A stretch of DNA of 35,439 bases from Bacillota bacterium (lineage in GTDB: Bacteria; Bacillota; JADQBR01), in the NCBI GenBank assembly GCA_016278515.1, contig JADQBR010000099.1, forward strand, positions 1 to 35,439. The letters run 5' to 3'. The notes beneath the pieces are model-generated. The model searched no databases. It had not been told where the DNA came from and saw only the letters and a list, made by a program, of their open reading frames with translations. A program made the position numbers and the translations under genes. This document shows positions 8,362-16,628 of this stretch, piece by piece (the first letter of the stretch is position 1; each line of letters opens with the position of its first letter).

Positions 8362-8544
8362 TCACAAACAAATACTGTATACAATTAAATCTCTTGTTCT
8401 ACTACCCTTAGCTATTTGGTCCTTAGTCCTCAACTGGGCTGAAATCGTCGGTCCCACCCCGCATTCAGGACAGATCCAAGTATCCGGCAGATCTTCGAAG
8501 GCAGTACCAAGGGCAACTCCATTTTCCGGGTGGGACATACACAC
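8362..8544 (-). CDS. Truncated rubredoxin-like protein with one CxxC knuckle
   Basis: 60 aa. [19 protein letters not shown] followed by ICPECGVGP is the second half of a rubredoxin (PENG..PGT.FEDLP..W.CP.CG). The first iron knuckle (CxxCGYxYD, about 20 residues) is absent, and a non-rubredoxin tail of about 25 residues follows. A start with GGGGAGGAAGG upstream (about 8547-8557) suggests it may still be translated; GTG or ATG (MCMSHP) are both possible. A rubredoxin needs four cysteines. Only two remain from the motif plus Cys2, so a normal mononuclear iron site is unlikely. It is divergent from asnB. It is either a decayed gene or a repurposed half-domain. Confidence 0.55.
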   Translation of the reverse strand: MCMSHPENGVALGTAFEDLPDTWICPECGVGPTISAQLRTKDQIAKGSRTRDLIVYSICL

Positions 8545-8563
8545 TTTTCCTTCCTCCCCATAT

Positions 8564-8607
8564 AAATGATATTGAAAATCAATTCCTATTAGGAAGCAAT
8601 ATCATTT
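8564..8607. promoter_or_regulatory. Nested inverted repeat between the rubredoxin fragment and asnB
   Basis: Perfect 11-base arms AAATGATATTG (8564-8574) and CAATATCATTT (8597-8607) enclose a second palindrome, TTCCTATTAGGAA (8583-8595). The structure ends at the Shine-Dalgarno of asnB (AAGGAGG, about 8610-8616). It could be a protein operator for the divergent pair or an RNA hairpin controlling asnB translation. No T-run follows, so it is not a terminator. Confidence 0.6.
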
Positions 8608-8626
8608 TTAAGGAGGAATTAAAATT

Positions 8627-10468
8627 ATGTGTGGCATAGCAGGATGGATTAGCCGAGAAAACAACTTGTTATATCAAAAAGAGATACTAACTAAAATGTC
8701 TCAGACGCTTAAGAAGCGGGGGCCTGATGAACATGGCTCCTGGTTGTCACCCCAAGCAATATTTGCCCATCGCCGCCTTACAGTAATTGACCCGGTTGGC
8801 GGGTCTCAACCCATGGTTAAAAATCAGGGAGAGAATAAATATGTGATAGTTTATAATGGAGAACTCTATAACACATCAGAGTTAAGAAATCGCTTGTTGA
8901 AACTTGGTCACTCCTTTAAAAGTCATTCAGACACAGAGGTGCTTTTGACATCATTTATTGAATGGGGAGTAGAATGCGTCCAGTACTTCAACGGAATCTT
9001 CGCCTTTGCCATTTGGGATGAAGGCCGACACCGTCTGTTTCTCGCCCGGGATCGTCTGGGAGTAAAACCGTTATTCTTTAAAATTTGGGAAGGCAATCTA
9101 TTATTTGGCTCGGAGTTAAAAACTTTACTTGCTCACCCCTCTGTCAAATCGAAAATAAACGCAGAGGGATTAGCGGAAGTACTAGTGTTAGGTCCCGGTC
9201 GAACACCGGGCCACGGTATATTCCGCGGAATTAAAGAACTGAAGCCCGGGTACTGGCTGACTTATGGCGAACAGGGTTATCGGAAACAACAATATTGGTC
9301 TCTAAACAGTACTACTCACGAGGACAATCTAGAAACTACTACGGAAAAGGTTTACTCCCTTCTCAAAGATGCAGCCGAACGTCAATTAGTATCAGATGTA
9401 CCTATATGTACTATGCTGTCAGGCGGCCTGGATTCCAGTGCCTTGTCTGCATTTGCTTCTAGGTATTTACAGAAACAGGGACAACAACTAAATACTTACT
9501 CAATCGACTATGTCGAAAAAGAAAAATACTTTAAATCCACCGAATTTCAACCTAATTCGGACATCGACTGGATACCGATGGTTTCCGATTACTTGAATAC
9601 TAATCACCATTATGTGCAAGTCGAAACTAATCAACTTTTTAACAGTTTGAATACCGCTGTCACTGCCAGAGACCTGCCCGGGATGACCGATATCGATTCT
9701 TCTTTATACCTCTTTTGCCAAGAAATTAAGCGAGACGCCACTGTTGCGCTATCAGGCGAATGCGCCGATGAAATCTTTGGCGGCTACCCATGGTTTTTTC
9801 GGAAGGAGGCTCTAAGCAGTAACTCATTCCCCTGGATGCGTATGCAGAATAAGAGACTGAAGTTTCTGTCTCCTGAAATAATAGCGAAAACAAAGGCTGA
9901 AGACTATCTCGCAACCCGCTATGAAGAGGCCGTTGAGGAGACTCCGCTTGTTGCCGGGGAAAGCCTGCAAGAGCAGCTTATGCGCAAAATGCAGTACCTA
10001 ACGATTTTCCGCTGGATGCCCATTCTTCTGGATCGCAAAGACCGGATGAGCATGGCAACCGGGTTAGAAGTAAGGGTACCGTTTTGTGACCATCGTTTAG
10101 TTGAATACGCCTGGAATATTCCATGGAAGATGAAAACTACCGGAAACATGGAAAAAGGAATTCTTAGAAAAGCACTTAACGGCGTCATTCCCGAAGAAAT
10201 CATAACCCGCAAAAAGAGCCCTTATCCCAAGACTTTTAACCCAAATTACTTAAATGCAGTTCAGCAAGGCGTACTAGAAATATTAGGGGATTCTTCATCA
10301 CCGCTACTGCCTTTAATAAATCAAAAACTAGTAAAAGAATTGGCATTATCTGAAGCCGCTAAGATTAATCTTCCTTGGTTTGGTCAATTAATGAGCGGCC
10401 CCCAACTATTGGCCTATTTTATTCAGGTTGATATATGGCTTCGAAAATACAAAGTGTCAATAGTATAA
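8627..10468 (+). CDS. asnB: Asparagine synthetase, glutamine-hydrolysing
   Basis: 613 aa, ATG preceded by AAGGAGG. Cys2 (MCGIAGW) is the class II glutaminase nucleophile, with RGPDEHG, YNGELYN and SDTEV in the N-terminal domain (1-220). The synthetase domain holds the PPi loop SGGLDSSA (residues 265-272), GECADEIFGGYPW, DRKDRMSMATGLEVRVPF and RKKSPYPKT. It converts aspartate, glutamine and ATP to asparagine and glutamate. The length is typical of the bacterial AsnB/AsnO group. It is monocistronic, with its own terminator at 10499-10525. Placement among glutamine and glutamate genes fits general nitrogen metabolism. A wall or peptide-modifying role is known for some paralogues but nothing here supports it. 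Confidence 0.95.
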   Translation: MCGIAGWISRENNLLYQKEILTKMSQTLKKRGPDEHGSWLSPQAIFAHRRLTVIDPVGGSQPMVKNQGENKYVIVYNGELYNTSELRNRLLKLGHSFKSHSDTEVLLTSFIEWGVECVQYFNGIFAFAIWDEGRHRLFLARDRLGVKPLFFKIWEGNLLFGSELKTLLAHPSVKSKINAEGLAEVLVLGPGRTPGHGIFRGIKELKPGYWLTYGEQGYRKQQYWSLNSTTHEDNLETTTEKVYSLLKDAAERQLVSDVPICTMLSGGLDSSALSAFASRYLQKQGQQLNTYSIDYVEKEKYFKSTEFQPNSDIDWIPMVSDYLNTNHHYVQVETNQLFNSLNTAVTARDLPGMTDIDSSLYLFCQEIKRDATVALSGECADEIFGGYPWFFRKEALSSNSFPWMRMQNKRLKFLSPEIIAKTKAEDYLATRYEEAVEETPLVAGESLQEQLMRKMQYLTIFRWMPILLDRKDRMSMATGLEVRVPFCDHRLVEYAWNIPWKMKTTGNMEKGILRKALNGVIPEEIITRKKSPYPKTFNPNYLNAVQQGVLEILGDSSSPLLPLINQKLVKELALSEAAKINLPWFGQLMSGPQLLAYFIQVDIWLRKYKVSIV

Positions 10469-10498
10469 TTGTTATTGAAGGTTAATAATGTGCTCCCT

Positions 10499-10525
10499 AA
10501 GCCTCTTTTAAAAGAGGCTTTACTA
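10499..10525 (+). terminator. Terminator of asnB
   Basis: Ten-base arms AAGCCTCTTT and AAAGAGGCTT (499-508 and 511-520) with a two-base centre, followed by a weak T-rich tail. It lies 30 nt after the asnB stop. Confidence 0.7.
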
Positions 10526-10642
10526 TTTATTAGTGGAACTGTGACCAATATCACCATTCTATGTGACTTGCCCGGTTGTCAATTGACGAAATCTTAGATA
10601 TATTGGCTATAGAAGTAAAAACATGGGCAGAGGAGGACAAAT

Positions 10643-12385
10643 ATGAATAATGATATTAACGGTGAGTTCGGAGAAGTCATCTGGCAGGTTGGCGGCCAAC
10701 AGGGGGAGGGGATTGATTCCACAGGTGATATTTTGGCAAGTACTCTTAACCAGCTTGGTTACTATTTGTACGGTTACAGGGAGTTTTCCTCTCGCATAAA
10801 AGGGGGGCACACTCATTATCGCCTGCGCATCAGTGATAACCCCATTGGAGCAATCAGTCACAAGCTTCACTTACTAGTTGCTTTGGATCAGGAATCTCTC
10901 AGTACACAGAATCATTTCCTTGTCCCAAGCGGCATTATAATAGCAGATGAAAACCTAAACGTTAACAGCACCATGGTAAGGCACAATGTTGTTAAAGCCC
11001 CGTTAACCCGCTTGTCGGAAGATTTAGGCAATAAGATTGTTAAGAATATGGCAGCCTTAGGCATATCCATAGCCATCATGAATTTAAGATTAGCTGACTT
11101 TGAAGACGTTATCAACCAGCGCTTTTCAAAGAAAGGCAGTAAAGTAGTAGCACTAAATCTTGCTGCTATTGAGAGCGGCTTCGACTGGGCATGTCAGCAC
11201 GAGTTGTTGGGTAAACTGCCTTTAAAGTCCGGCGACAAAAAGAAACGTTTATTTATGATTGGTAACCAAGCTGCAGCTCTTGGCGCCATAATGGCCGGTT
11301 GTCGTTTTATATCTGCCTATCCAATAACCCCGGCAACAGAAATTATGGAATATCTAGGTAGACAAATGCCCGAAATTGGCGGAGCCGCTATCCAAGCGGA
11401 AGACGAAATAGCTGCAATCAACATGGTTTTGGGAGCAAGCTATGCCGGCGTTCGTGCCATGACGTCCACTTCCGGCCCCGGTCTATCCCTAATGATGGAA
11501 ACCATTGGGCTATCCGGCATGACAGAAACCCCGGTGGTAATTATAGATGCTCAACGGGGTGGTCCAAGTACGGGCCTGCCGACTAAACATGAACAAAGTG
11601 ATTTACTGTCAGCAATATTCGGGACGCATGGGGAAGTACCGAAAATAGTTATAACTCCAACCAGCGTATCCCAGTGCTTTTATCAAACTGCAAATGCATT
11701 TAATCTAGCAGAAAAATATCAGTGTCCTGTAATAGTATTATCTGACGTTGCCCTTTCTTTAGGCAAACAAACCGTGGAGCCCTTTGATGCCAGTAAAATT
11801 AAAGTTGACAGAGGGCAGATTCTTTTAGAAGTTGACCCTACTCCGGAAGACGGTACATTTTTTCAGCGATATGGTTATACTGCATCGGGCGTATCCCCCC
11901 GTCCTCTACCCGGAACAAAAAATGGAGTTCATTTTGTAACTGGATTGGAACATGATGAAACCGGACTACCTGCTGATGACCCTGCTTTACGAACTGCTAT
12001 GATGGATAAACGTTTAAATAAGATACCTGATTTATTGCCTGGAAGTACCTTTTACCACGGTCCGGATAATCCGGACTACTTGCTAGTAGGGTACGGTTCC
12101 ACTTACGGACCAATTGCGGAAGCTCGAGAAATGATGGCCAATGACGGTTTATTAGTCGGTCATTTGCACATCCTTATTATTTGGCCTTTCCCCATCGCAG
12201 AATTGGATTATAATATGGAAACTGCCAAAAACATCTTTATTATTGAAAACAACGCAACCGGACAATTAGAGGGACTTCTAGATATGCATTCTCCTTATGA
12301 CCGTAAAACTAAACCCATTAGGAAATATAACGGTCAGCCGTTTGTGCCTTTCGAAATATATCAACAAATAAAGGAGAGATTATAA
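10643..12385 (+). CDS. korA: 2-oxoacid:ferredoxin oxidoreductase, gamma-alpha fused subunit
   Basis: 580 aa, ATG preceded by GGAGGA. Residues 1-185 are the gamma domain (WQVGGQQGEGIDSTGD, FSSRIKGGHTHYRLR). Residues 200-580 are the alpha/pyrimidine domain with SAYPITPATEIMEYL (YPITP 226-230), EDEIAAINMVLGASYAG, TSTSGPGLSLMMETIG and PTKHEQSDLL. The fused gamma-alpha order and the separate beta gene are typical of 2-oxoglutarate:ferredoxin oxidoreductases (KorAB), which interconvert 2-oxoglutarate and succinyl-CoA with CoA and ferredoxin. Substrate choice (2-oxoglutarate versus other 2-oxoacids) cannot be proven by eye. The setting among glutamate and glutamine genes favours 2-oxoglutarate. Its stop overlaps the start of the beta gene. 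Confidence 0.88.
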   Translation: MNNDINGEFGEVIWQVGGQQGEGIDSTGDILASTLNQLGYYLYGYREFSSRIKGGHTHYRLRISDNPIGAISHKLHLLVALDQESLSTQNHFLVPSGIIIADENLNVNSTMVRHNVVKAPLTRLSEDLGNKIVKNMAALGISIAIMNLRLADFEDVINQRFSKKGSKVVALNLAAIESGFDWACQHELLGKLPLKSGDKKKRLFMIGNQAAALGAIMAGCRFISAYPITPATEIMEYLGRQMPEIGGAAIQAEDEIAAINMVLGASYAGVRAMTSTSGPGLSLMMETIGLSGMTETPVVIIDAQRGGPSTGLPTKHEQSDLLSAIFGTHGEVPKIVITPTSVSQCFYQTANAFNLAEKYQCPVIVLSDVALSLGKQTVEPFDASKIKVDRGQILLEVDPTPEDGTFFQRYGYTASGVSPRPLPGTKNGVHFVTGLEHDETGLPADDPALRTAMMDKRLNKIPDLLPGSTFYHGPDNPDYLLVGYGSTYGPIAEAREMMANDGLLVGHLHILIIWPFPIAELDYNMETAKNIFIIENNATGQLEGLLDMHSPYDRKTKPIRKYNGQPFVPFEIYQQIKERL

Positions 12386-13248
12386 TGATAGAACCTAAAA
12401 TATTCCGTTCTGGTGTTCGCCCCAATTGGTGTCCTGGCTGCGGGGACTTTTCAGTTCTTAACGCACTAACCCATAGTTTTAGCGAACTTGACCTGGCGCC
12501 GCACCAAATTACTACCGTTTCAGGGATTGGTTGTTCCGGTCGTATTTCCGGTTACCTTAACACATATGGTTTCCACGGCGTTCACGGCCGCGCCCTACCT
12601 GTGGCTCAAGGTGTAAAATTGGCAAACCGGGATCTGACAGTGATGGCAATTGGCGGCGACGGGGACGGTCTCGGTATTGGTCTAAACCATTTGATACATG
12701 CTATCCGCCGAAACGTTGATGTCACCTATATTATTATTGATAATCATATTTATGGCTTAACCAAAGGACAAACTTCACCTACTAGCCCCACGGGGTTCAC
12801 CAGTAAATCGACTCCAAAAGGAAGTCTGGATACAGCAGTCTCTCCTATCCAATTAGCTCTCAGCGCTGGCATCGGTTTCTTGGGGCAAGCATTCGTCGGT
12901 AATCCAAAGCAAATGATTAAATTAATTGAGTCTGGAATAAAATATAATGGTTTTTCTCTCATTATAGCGCTGTCTAACTGTATTACTTACAATAAGGTAA
13001 ATACCCTCAAATGGTTTAGGGAAAATATCCATGATTTAGATAACGATGAAACCTATTCACCCTCTGATCGCAAACAAGCGTTGCTTTCTGCGGTAGAGCA
13101 TAATGATTTGGTGACAGGCCTTATTTACCACGAAGAAAAGGCGAGCTGCCAGGATCTGCTCCCCGGTTATCCCAACAGACCGTTAGTCGCACAAAACCTT
13201 ACCCCTCAACAAGAAATACTTGATAACCTGACAGCGGCTTTTTATTAG
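12385..13248 (+). CDS. korB: 2-oxoacid:ferredoxin oxidoreductase, beta (TPP) subunit
   Basis: 287 aa. CPGCG (16-20) and GIGCSGRISGY begin the thiamine-diphosphate domain. GGDGDGLGIGLNHLIHAIRR followed by IIIDNHIYGLTKGQ is the TPP/Mg motif (GDGD at 91-94). This matches KorB/PorB-type beta subunits, which lack a long C-terminal ferredoxin domain. It is coupled to korA by overlapping stop/start. Together they make or use 2-oxoglutarate, the carbon acceptor of glutamate synthase and the signal sensed by PII, tying carbon flux to the nitrogen genes around it. A strong terminator follows. Confidence 0.88.
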   Translation: MIEPKIFRSGVRPNWCPGCGDFSVLNALTHSFSELDLAPHQITTVSGIGCSGRISGYLNTYGFHGVHGRALPVAQGVKLANRDLTVMAIGGDGDGLGIGLNHLIHAIRRNVDVTYIIIDNHIYGLTKGQTSPTSPTGFTSKSTPKGSLDTAVSPIQLALSAGIGFLGQAFVGNPKQMIKLIESGIKYNGFSLIIALSNCITYNKVNTLKWFRENIHDLDNDETYSPSDRKQALLSAVEHNDLVTGLIYHEEKASCQDLLPGYPNRPLVAQNLTPQQEILDNLTAAFY

Positions 13249-13278
13249 GATTTTTTTCAGCCTAATGAGTTGGCAAAC

Positions 13279-13321
13279 AGAATGAGAGAGGAAAAGTTTT
13301 TCATTTCCTCTCTCATTCTTA
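13279..13321. terminator. Bidirectional terminator between korB and glnK
   Basis: Long stem AGAATGAGAGAGGAAA (13279-13294) pairs with TTTCCTCTCTCATTCT (13304-13319). It lies between the convergent korB and glnK stops and can serve both strands. Confidence 0.85.
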
Positions 13322-13327
13322 ATAATA

Positions 13328-13666
13328 TTAAATAGCGTGGTCACCTTTTTCCCCGGTTCTAATGCGAATAGCCTCCTCAATATGGTAGATAAATATCTTT
13401 CCATCACCGATTTCTCCGGTGGAACCCTCTTCTTTAATAATCTCTGTTACCTGCTCAACTTGCTGGTCACTAATTACTAACTCAAGTTTAATTTTTGGCA
13501 GTAGGTTTATGGTAAAGGTGCTCCCCCTATATACTTCCGTTTTTCCTTGCTGAAGACCGCAACCGGTAACATGTGTTACAGTCATACCTTTTATTCCGTA
13601 GTTACCTAAAGCCTCTTTTACTTGTTCAAATTTAGCAGGTCTCATTATACATTCTAATTTTTTCAT
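13328..13666 (-). CDS. glnK: PII signal-transduction protein, GlnK-like
   Basis: 112 aa. MKKLECIMRPAKFEQVKEAL and GMTVTHVTGCG are the PII N-terminus. The T-loop is QGKTEVYRGSTFTINLLPK, and GEIGDGKIFIYHIEEAIRIRTGE is the C-terminal signature that binds ATP, ADP and 2-oxoglutarate. Position 51, the uridylylated Tyr of E. coli GlnB/GlnK, is Phe here (RGSTF, residues 47-51), so UTase control is excluded. Ser49, the cyanobacterial phosphorylation position, is present but may mean nothing. Its start overlaps the amtB stop by four bases, the standard amtB-glnK pair. It is expected to plug AmtB and relay energy and 2-oxoglutarate status. Confidence 0.94.
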   Translation of the reverse strand: MKKLECIMRPAKFEQVKEALGNYGIKGMTVTHVTGCGLQQGKTEVYRGSTFTINLLPKIKLELVISDQQVEQVTEIIKEEGSTGEIGDGKIFIYHIEEAIRIRTGEKGDHAI

Positions 13667-15009
13667 TTAGTAATCTCCCCCATACTCAAAACTGTTGTAC
13701 CGATCCTTTCTTCCAAATCGACATAAGCTTCACTTCCATGTTCATTTATGTCAAGCCCTCCGAGTTCTTCTGCCTCAGATACCCTCAGACCTACTAGAGA
13801 CTTTACGATGAGTGCCGCAGCAGTTGCACTAATTGATACAAACAGGAAGACAACAACAACACCTAAAAGTTGAATGAGCAGTAATTCTACTCCACCGCCG
13901 TAGAATAGTCCTCCATTCACAGCAAATAGACCAACACCAATTGTCCCAAAAGCACCGCAAATACCATGTACACTTATTGCTCCTACAGGGTCATCTATTC
14001 TTATCTTCTTATCAAATATCTCTACAGCAGCAACCATTATAATACCACCGGCTGCACCCAATATTAAAGCCCCTACCGAGCCAATGGAGGCTGCCCCGGC
14101 CGTAATGGATACCAACCCGGCTAATGCACCGTTTAAAACTAACGAGGGGTCCGGCTTACCATGCCTTAACCAGGTATATGCCATTGTGGACAATACTCCT
14201 GCTGCCCCTCCCAATAGTGTTATAACAGCAATAGAAGCAATGGCCATGTCAGTCCCTGCAACTGTGCTGCCTGCATTGAAGCCGAACCAACCAAACCACA
14301 GTATTAGAACCCCAAGCGCTCCTAAAGGCATACTATGACCTGGTATAGGCATCACCTTACCATCGGGTGAATACTTGCCAACTCTTGCTCCCAGTAAGAC
14401 CGCTATTACCAAAGCCGACCAGCCGCCTGTAGAATGGACCACGGTTGACCCAGCAAAGTCTATAAATCCAAGGTCACCCAACCAGCCGCCACCCCAAATC
14501 CAATGGCCAACGACAGGATAAATAAAAGCAGTAATTAAAATCGTTAATAAGAAATATGCACCGAATTTAATTCTTTCTGCAACTGCTCCGGATACGATAG
14601 TAGCAGCAGTGGCGGCAAACACCGCTTGAAAGATCCAAAATGCCATGGTCGGTATACCAAAGTCCATTTTATCTGCACCAGCCAATAGGAAATGGTTTAA
14701 TCCAATTATTCCACCAAGGGTATCACCAAACATAAAAGCAAATCCAACTATGAAAAATGTCACGGCCCCAACCGCAACTGTAACTATATTTTTCATGATA
14801 ATGTTTACAGCGTTTTTTGCGCGAGTAAAACCTATTTCAACCATGGTAAATCCGGCATGCATAAAAAAAACTAAAAAAGCAGCTATTAAAGTCCAGACCG
14901 TATCCAATGCCAATGCATTTGTAAGAGGCGTTGGGCTTTCTGCGGCAAACGTAGGCAATGCCAACACAAAAATTGAAGTCAGGCTGTAAAATAAGATTTT
15001 TTTTAACAT
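13663..15009 (-). CDS. amtB: Ammonium transporter AmtB
   Basis: 448 aa from the ATG at 15009 (AAGGGAGAGG upstream). The extension to 15042 runs into the attenuator. An N-terminal signal-like helix ending LALPTFAAE is followed by eleven transmembrane helices with family motifs GFTMVEIGFTRAKNAVNI, DFAGSTVVHSTGGW, GWFGFNAGS and HGICGAFGTIGVG. The conserved pore histidines lie in VVHSTGG and SVHGICG. It conducts ammonium into the cell and is gated by the PII protein encoded directly downstream. Expression probably depends on read-through from glnA2 and on the ANTAR antiterminator in the 105-nt gap. Confidence 0.95.
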   Translation of the reverse strand: MLKKILFYSLTSIFVLALPTFAAESPTPLTNALALDTVWTLIAAFLVFFMHAGFTMVEIGFTRAKNAVNIIMKNIVTVAVGAVTFFIVGFAFMFGDTLGGIIGLNHFLLAGADKMDFGIPTMAFWIFQAVFAATAATIVSGAVAERIKFGAYFLLTILITAFIYPVVGHWIWGGGWLGDLGFIDFAGSTVVHSTGGWSALVIAVLLGARVGKYSPDGKVMPIPGHSMPLGALGVLILWFGWFGFNAGSTVAGTDMAIASIAVITLLGGAAGVLSTMAYTWLRHGKPDPSLVLNGALAGLVSITAGAASIGSVGALILGAAGGIIMVAAVEIFDKKIRIDDPVGAISVHGICGAFGTIGVGLFAVNGGLFYGGGVELLLIQLLGVVVVFLFVSISATAAALIVKSLVGLRVSEAEELGGLDINEHGSEAYVDLEERIGTTVLSMGEITK

Positions 15010-15040
15010 AATATCCTCTCCCTTAAACGTTTTTATATAC

Positions 15041-15105
15041 AAAAAGCGACGCTTCTCCTTAAAAAGCGTCGCTGCTTATCTTCGCATGTACCTCATTGTA
15101 CCTGC
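15041..15105 (-). promoter_or_regulatory. ANTAR-type dual-hairpin antiterminator between glnA2 and amtB
   Basis: Minus strand P1 (15084-15105): GCAGGTAC-AATGAG-GTACATGC, one mismatch in eight pairs. P2 (15064-15077): AAGC-AGCGAC-GCTT. Both six-base loops have A1 and G4. The terminator (arms 15064-15073 and 15045-15054, ten perfect pairs, T-run 15041-15045) uses bases of P2, so the two folds exclude each other. The unit starts ten bases after the glnA2 stop, so it gates continuation of the glnA2 transcript into amtB-glnK. Confidence 0.85.
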
Positions 15106-15114
15106 CTAATTATA

Positions 15115-16437
15115 TTAAAATTTTGTCAAATACTGATCTATTTCCCATTGATGTACTTGCGTGCGGTATTTGTCCCACTCAAGTTTTTTAGCCTCAAGGT
15201 ACCTTGCGCCAACGTGTTCGCCCAATGCGCTAAGAATTACTTCATCCTGCTCTAAACACTTAACTGCGTCTATTAAACTGCCTGGCAAACTATCAATTCC
15301 AGCTTCGTCAAGTTGGGCAACCGTCATTTCATAGATGTTAACATCTGTAGATTTTGGCGGTATGATTTTGTTTTTAATACCATCCAAGCCAGCTTTCAAC
15401 ATTACAGCTATAGCTAAATAGGGGTTGCATGATGGATCTGGGTTACGCATTTCAATACGAGTGCTGGCACCTCTCTTAACCGGTATTCTAATTAATGGGC
15501 TACGGTTACGAGCCGACCATGCGATATATACAGGTGCTTCATATCCCGGTACAAGTCGCTTGTAAGAGTTAACTGTCGGGTTGGTAATTGCGGCAATAGC
15601 TCTAGCGTGCTTAATCAACCCGCCAAGATAATAATATGCAGTTTCGCTTAACTCTAAATCTCCATTAGAATCATAAAAAGCGTTTTCCCCGTCTTTAAAG
15701 AGGGACTGGTTAGCGTGCATGCCGGAACCGTTAATCCCGAATATTGGTTTTGGCATAAAGGTAGCAAATAACCCATGTCTTTGTGCCATAGTACGTACCA
15801 CAAAACGGAAAGTAGCGATATTGTCTGCTGTTGCTACCGCATCCGCATATTTAAAATCAATTTCATGCTGACCCGGTGCAACCTCATGGTGTGAGGCTTC
15901 AATCTCGTAACCCATTTTTTCTAAAGTAATAGCCATATCTCTTCTGGCGTTTTCTCCCTTATCAACCGGTGATAGGTCAAAGTAACCGGCATCATCATGG
16001 GTTTCTAGCAAAGGACGTCCTTTTTCGTCAGTGTTTAGCAAGAAAAATTCTGCTTCCGGCCCCACATTCATGCTAAAACCTAGTTCCTCCGCCTCAGCAA
16101 CTACTTTTTTTAACACATTTCGCGGGCATCCGACAAAGGGAGTACCATCTGGATTGTAGATATCGCAAATAAATCTTGCAACTGCGCCTTCGTTGGGACG
16201 CCATGGGAAAATAGCAAAAGAATCTAAATCTGGTTTTAGGTACATGTCTGACTCTTCAATTCTTACAAATCCTTCAATGGACGAACCGTCAAACATTAAT
16301 TCTCCATCCAATGCTTTTTCCAATTGACTTGAGGTTATGGCAACATTTTTTAAAACACCAAAAATATCCGTGAACTGAAGTCTGATAAACCTTACATCAT
16401 TGTCTTTTACTGTCTGTAATAATTCATTTCTCTTCAT
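15115..16437 (-). CDS. glnA: Glutamine synthetase type I-alpha, second copy
   Basis: 440 aa, highly similar to the copy at 6041-7372 ([62 protein letters not shown]). The ATG at 16437 follows AAGGAGGC. Both copies keep the active-site blocks, so both are probably active. Most differences lie near the N-terminus and in the C-terminal 90 residues. It heads a glnA2-amtB-glnK operon. A glutamine synthetase in front of amtB-glnK couples ammonium uptake to assimilation. The leader has its own sigma-A promoter, an ANTAR-like hairpin and a terminator. Confidence 0.96.
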   Translation of the reverse strand: MKRNELLQTVKDNDVRFIRLQFTDIFGVLKNVAITSSQLEKALDGELMFDGSSIEGFVRIEESDMYLKPDLDSFAIFPWRPNEGAVARFICDIYNPDGTPFVGCPRNVLKKVVAEAEELGFSMNVGPEAEFFLLNTDEKGRPLLETHDDAGYFDLSPVDKGENARRDMAITLEKMGYEIEASHHEVAPGQHEIDFKYADAVATADNIATFRFVVRTMAQRHGLFATFMPKPIFGINGSGMHANQSLFKDGENAFYDSNGDLELSETAYYYLGGLIKHARAIAAITNPTVNSYKRLVPGYEAPVYIAWSARNRSPLIRIPVKRGASTRIEMRNPDPSCNPYLAIAVMLKAGLDGIKNKIIPPKSTDVNIYEMTVAQLDEAGIDSLPGSLIDAVKCLEQDEVILSALGEHVGARYLEAKKLEWDKYRTQVHQWEIDQYLTKF

Positions 16438-16479
16438 AAAAATGCCTCCTTGATATATTTAATGCATTTGAATATAAAC

Positions 16480-16556
16480 AAAAAACGCCCTCCAAACTGA
16501 AAATCAGCTTTAGAGGACGTCATCGCCCAAAGATACTCTCGAACAACTTTGCTCGA
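16480..16556 (-). promoter_or_regulatory. ANTAR-type antiterminator leader of glnA2
   Basis: Minus strand P1 (16539-16556): TCGAGC-AAAGTT-GTTCGA, six pairs including one G-U, loop A1/G4. Eleven bases later, P2 (16515-16528): GGGC-GATGAC-GTCC, which has G4 but G instead of A at position 1. P2 overlaps a terminator with arms ACGTCCTC and GGAGGGCGT and a T-run (about 16480-16520). P1 resembles P2 of glnA1 (GAGCAAAG core). The non-canonical P2 may mean weaker control. Confidence 0.72.
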
Positions 16557-16575
16557 TTGTTATTTAATTAATGTA

Positions 16576-16604
16576 ATAATATAGAATATAGTCCGGTTTG
16601 TCAA
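16576..16604 (-). promoter_or_regulatory. Sigma-A promoter of the glnA2-amtB-glnK operon
   Basis: Minus strand: TTGACA (16599-16604), 17-nt spacer, TATTAT (16576-16581). The transcript would start about 12 nt before hairpin P1. Confidence 0.72.
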
Positions 16605-16628
16605 TATGTTTTCATTTTTTTATAATAT

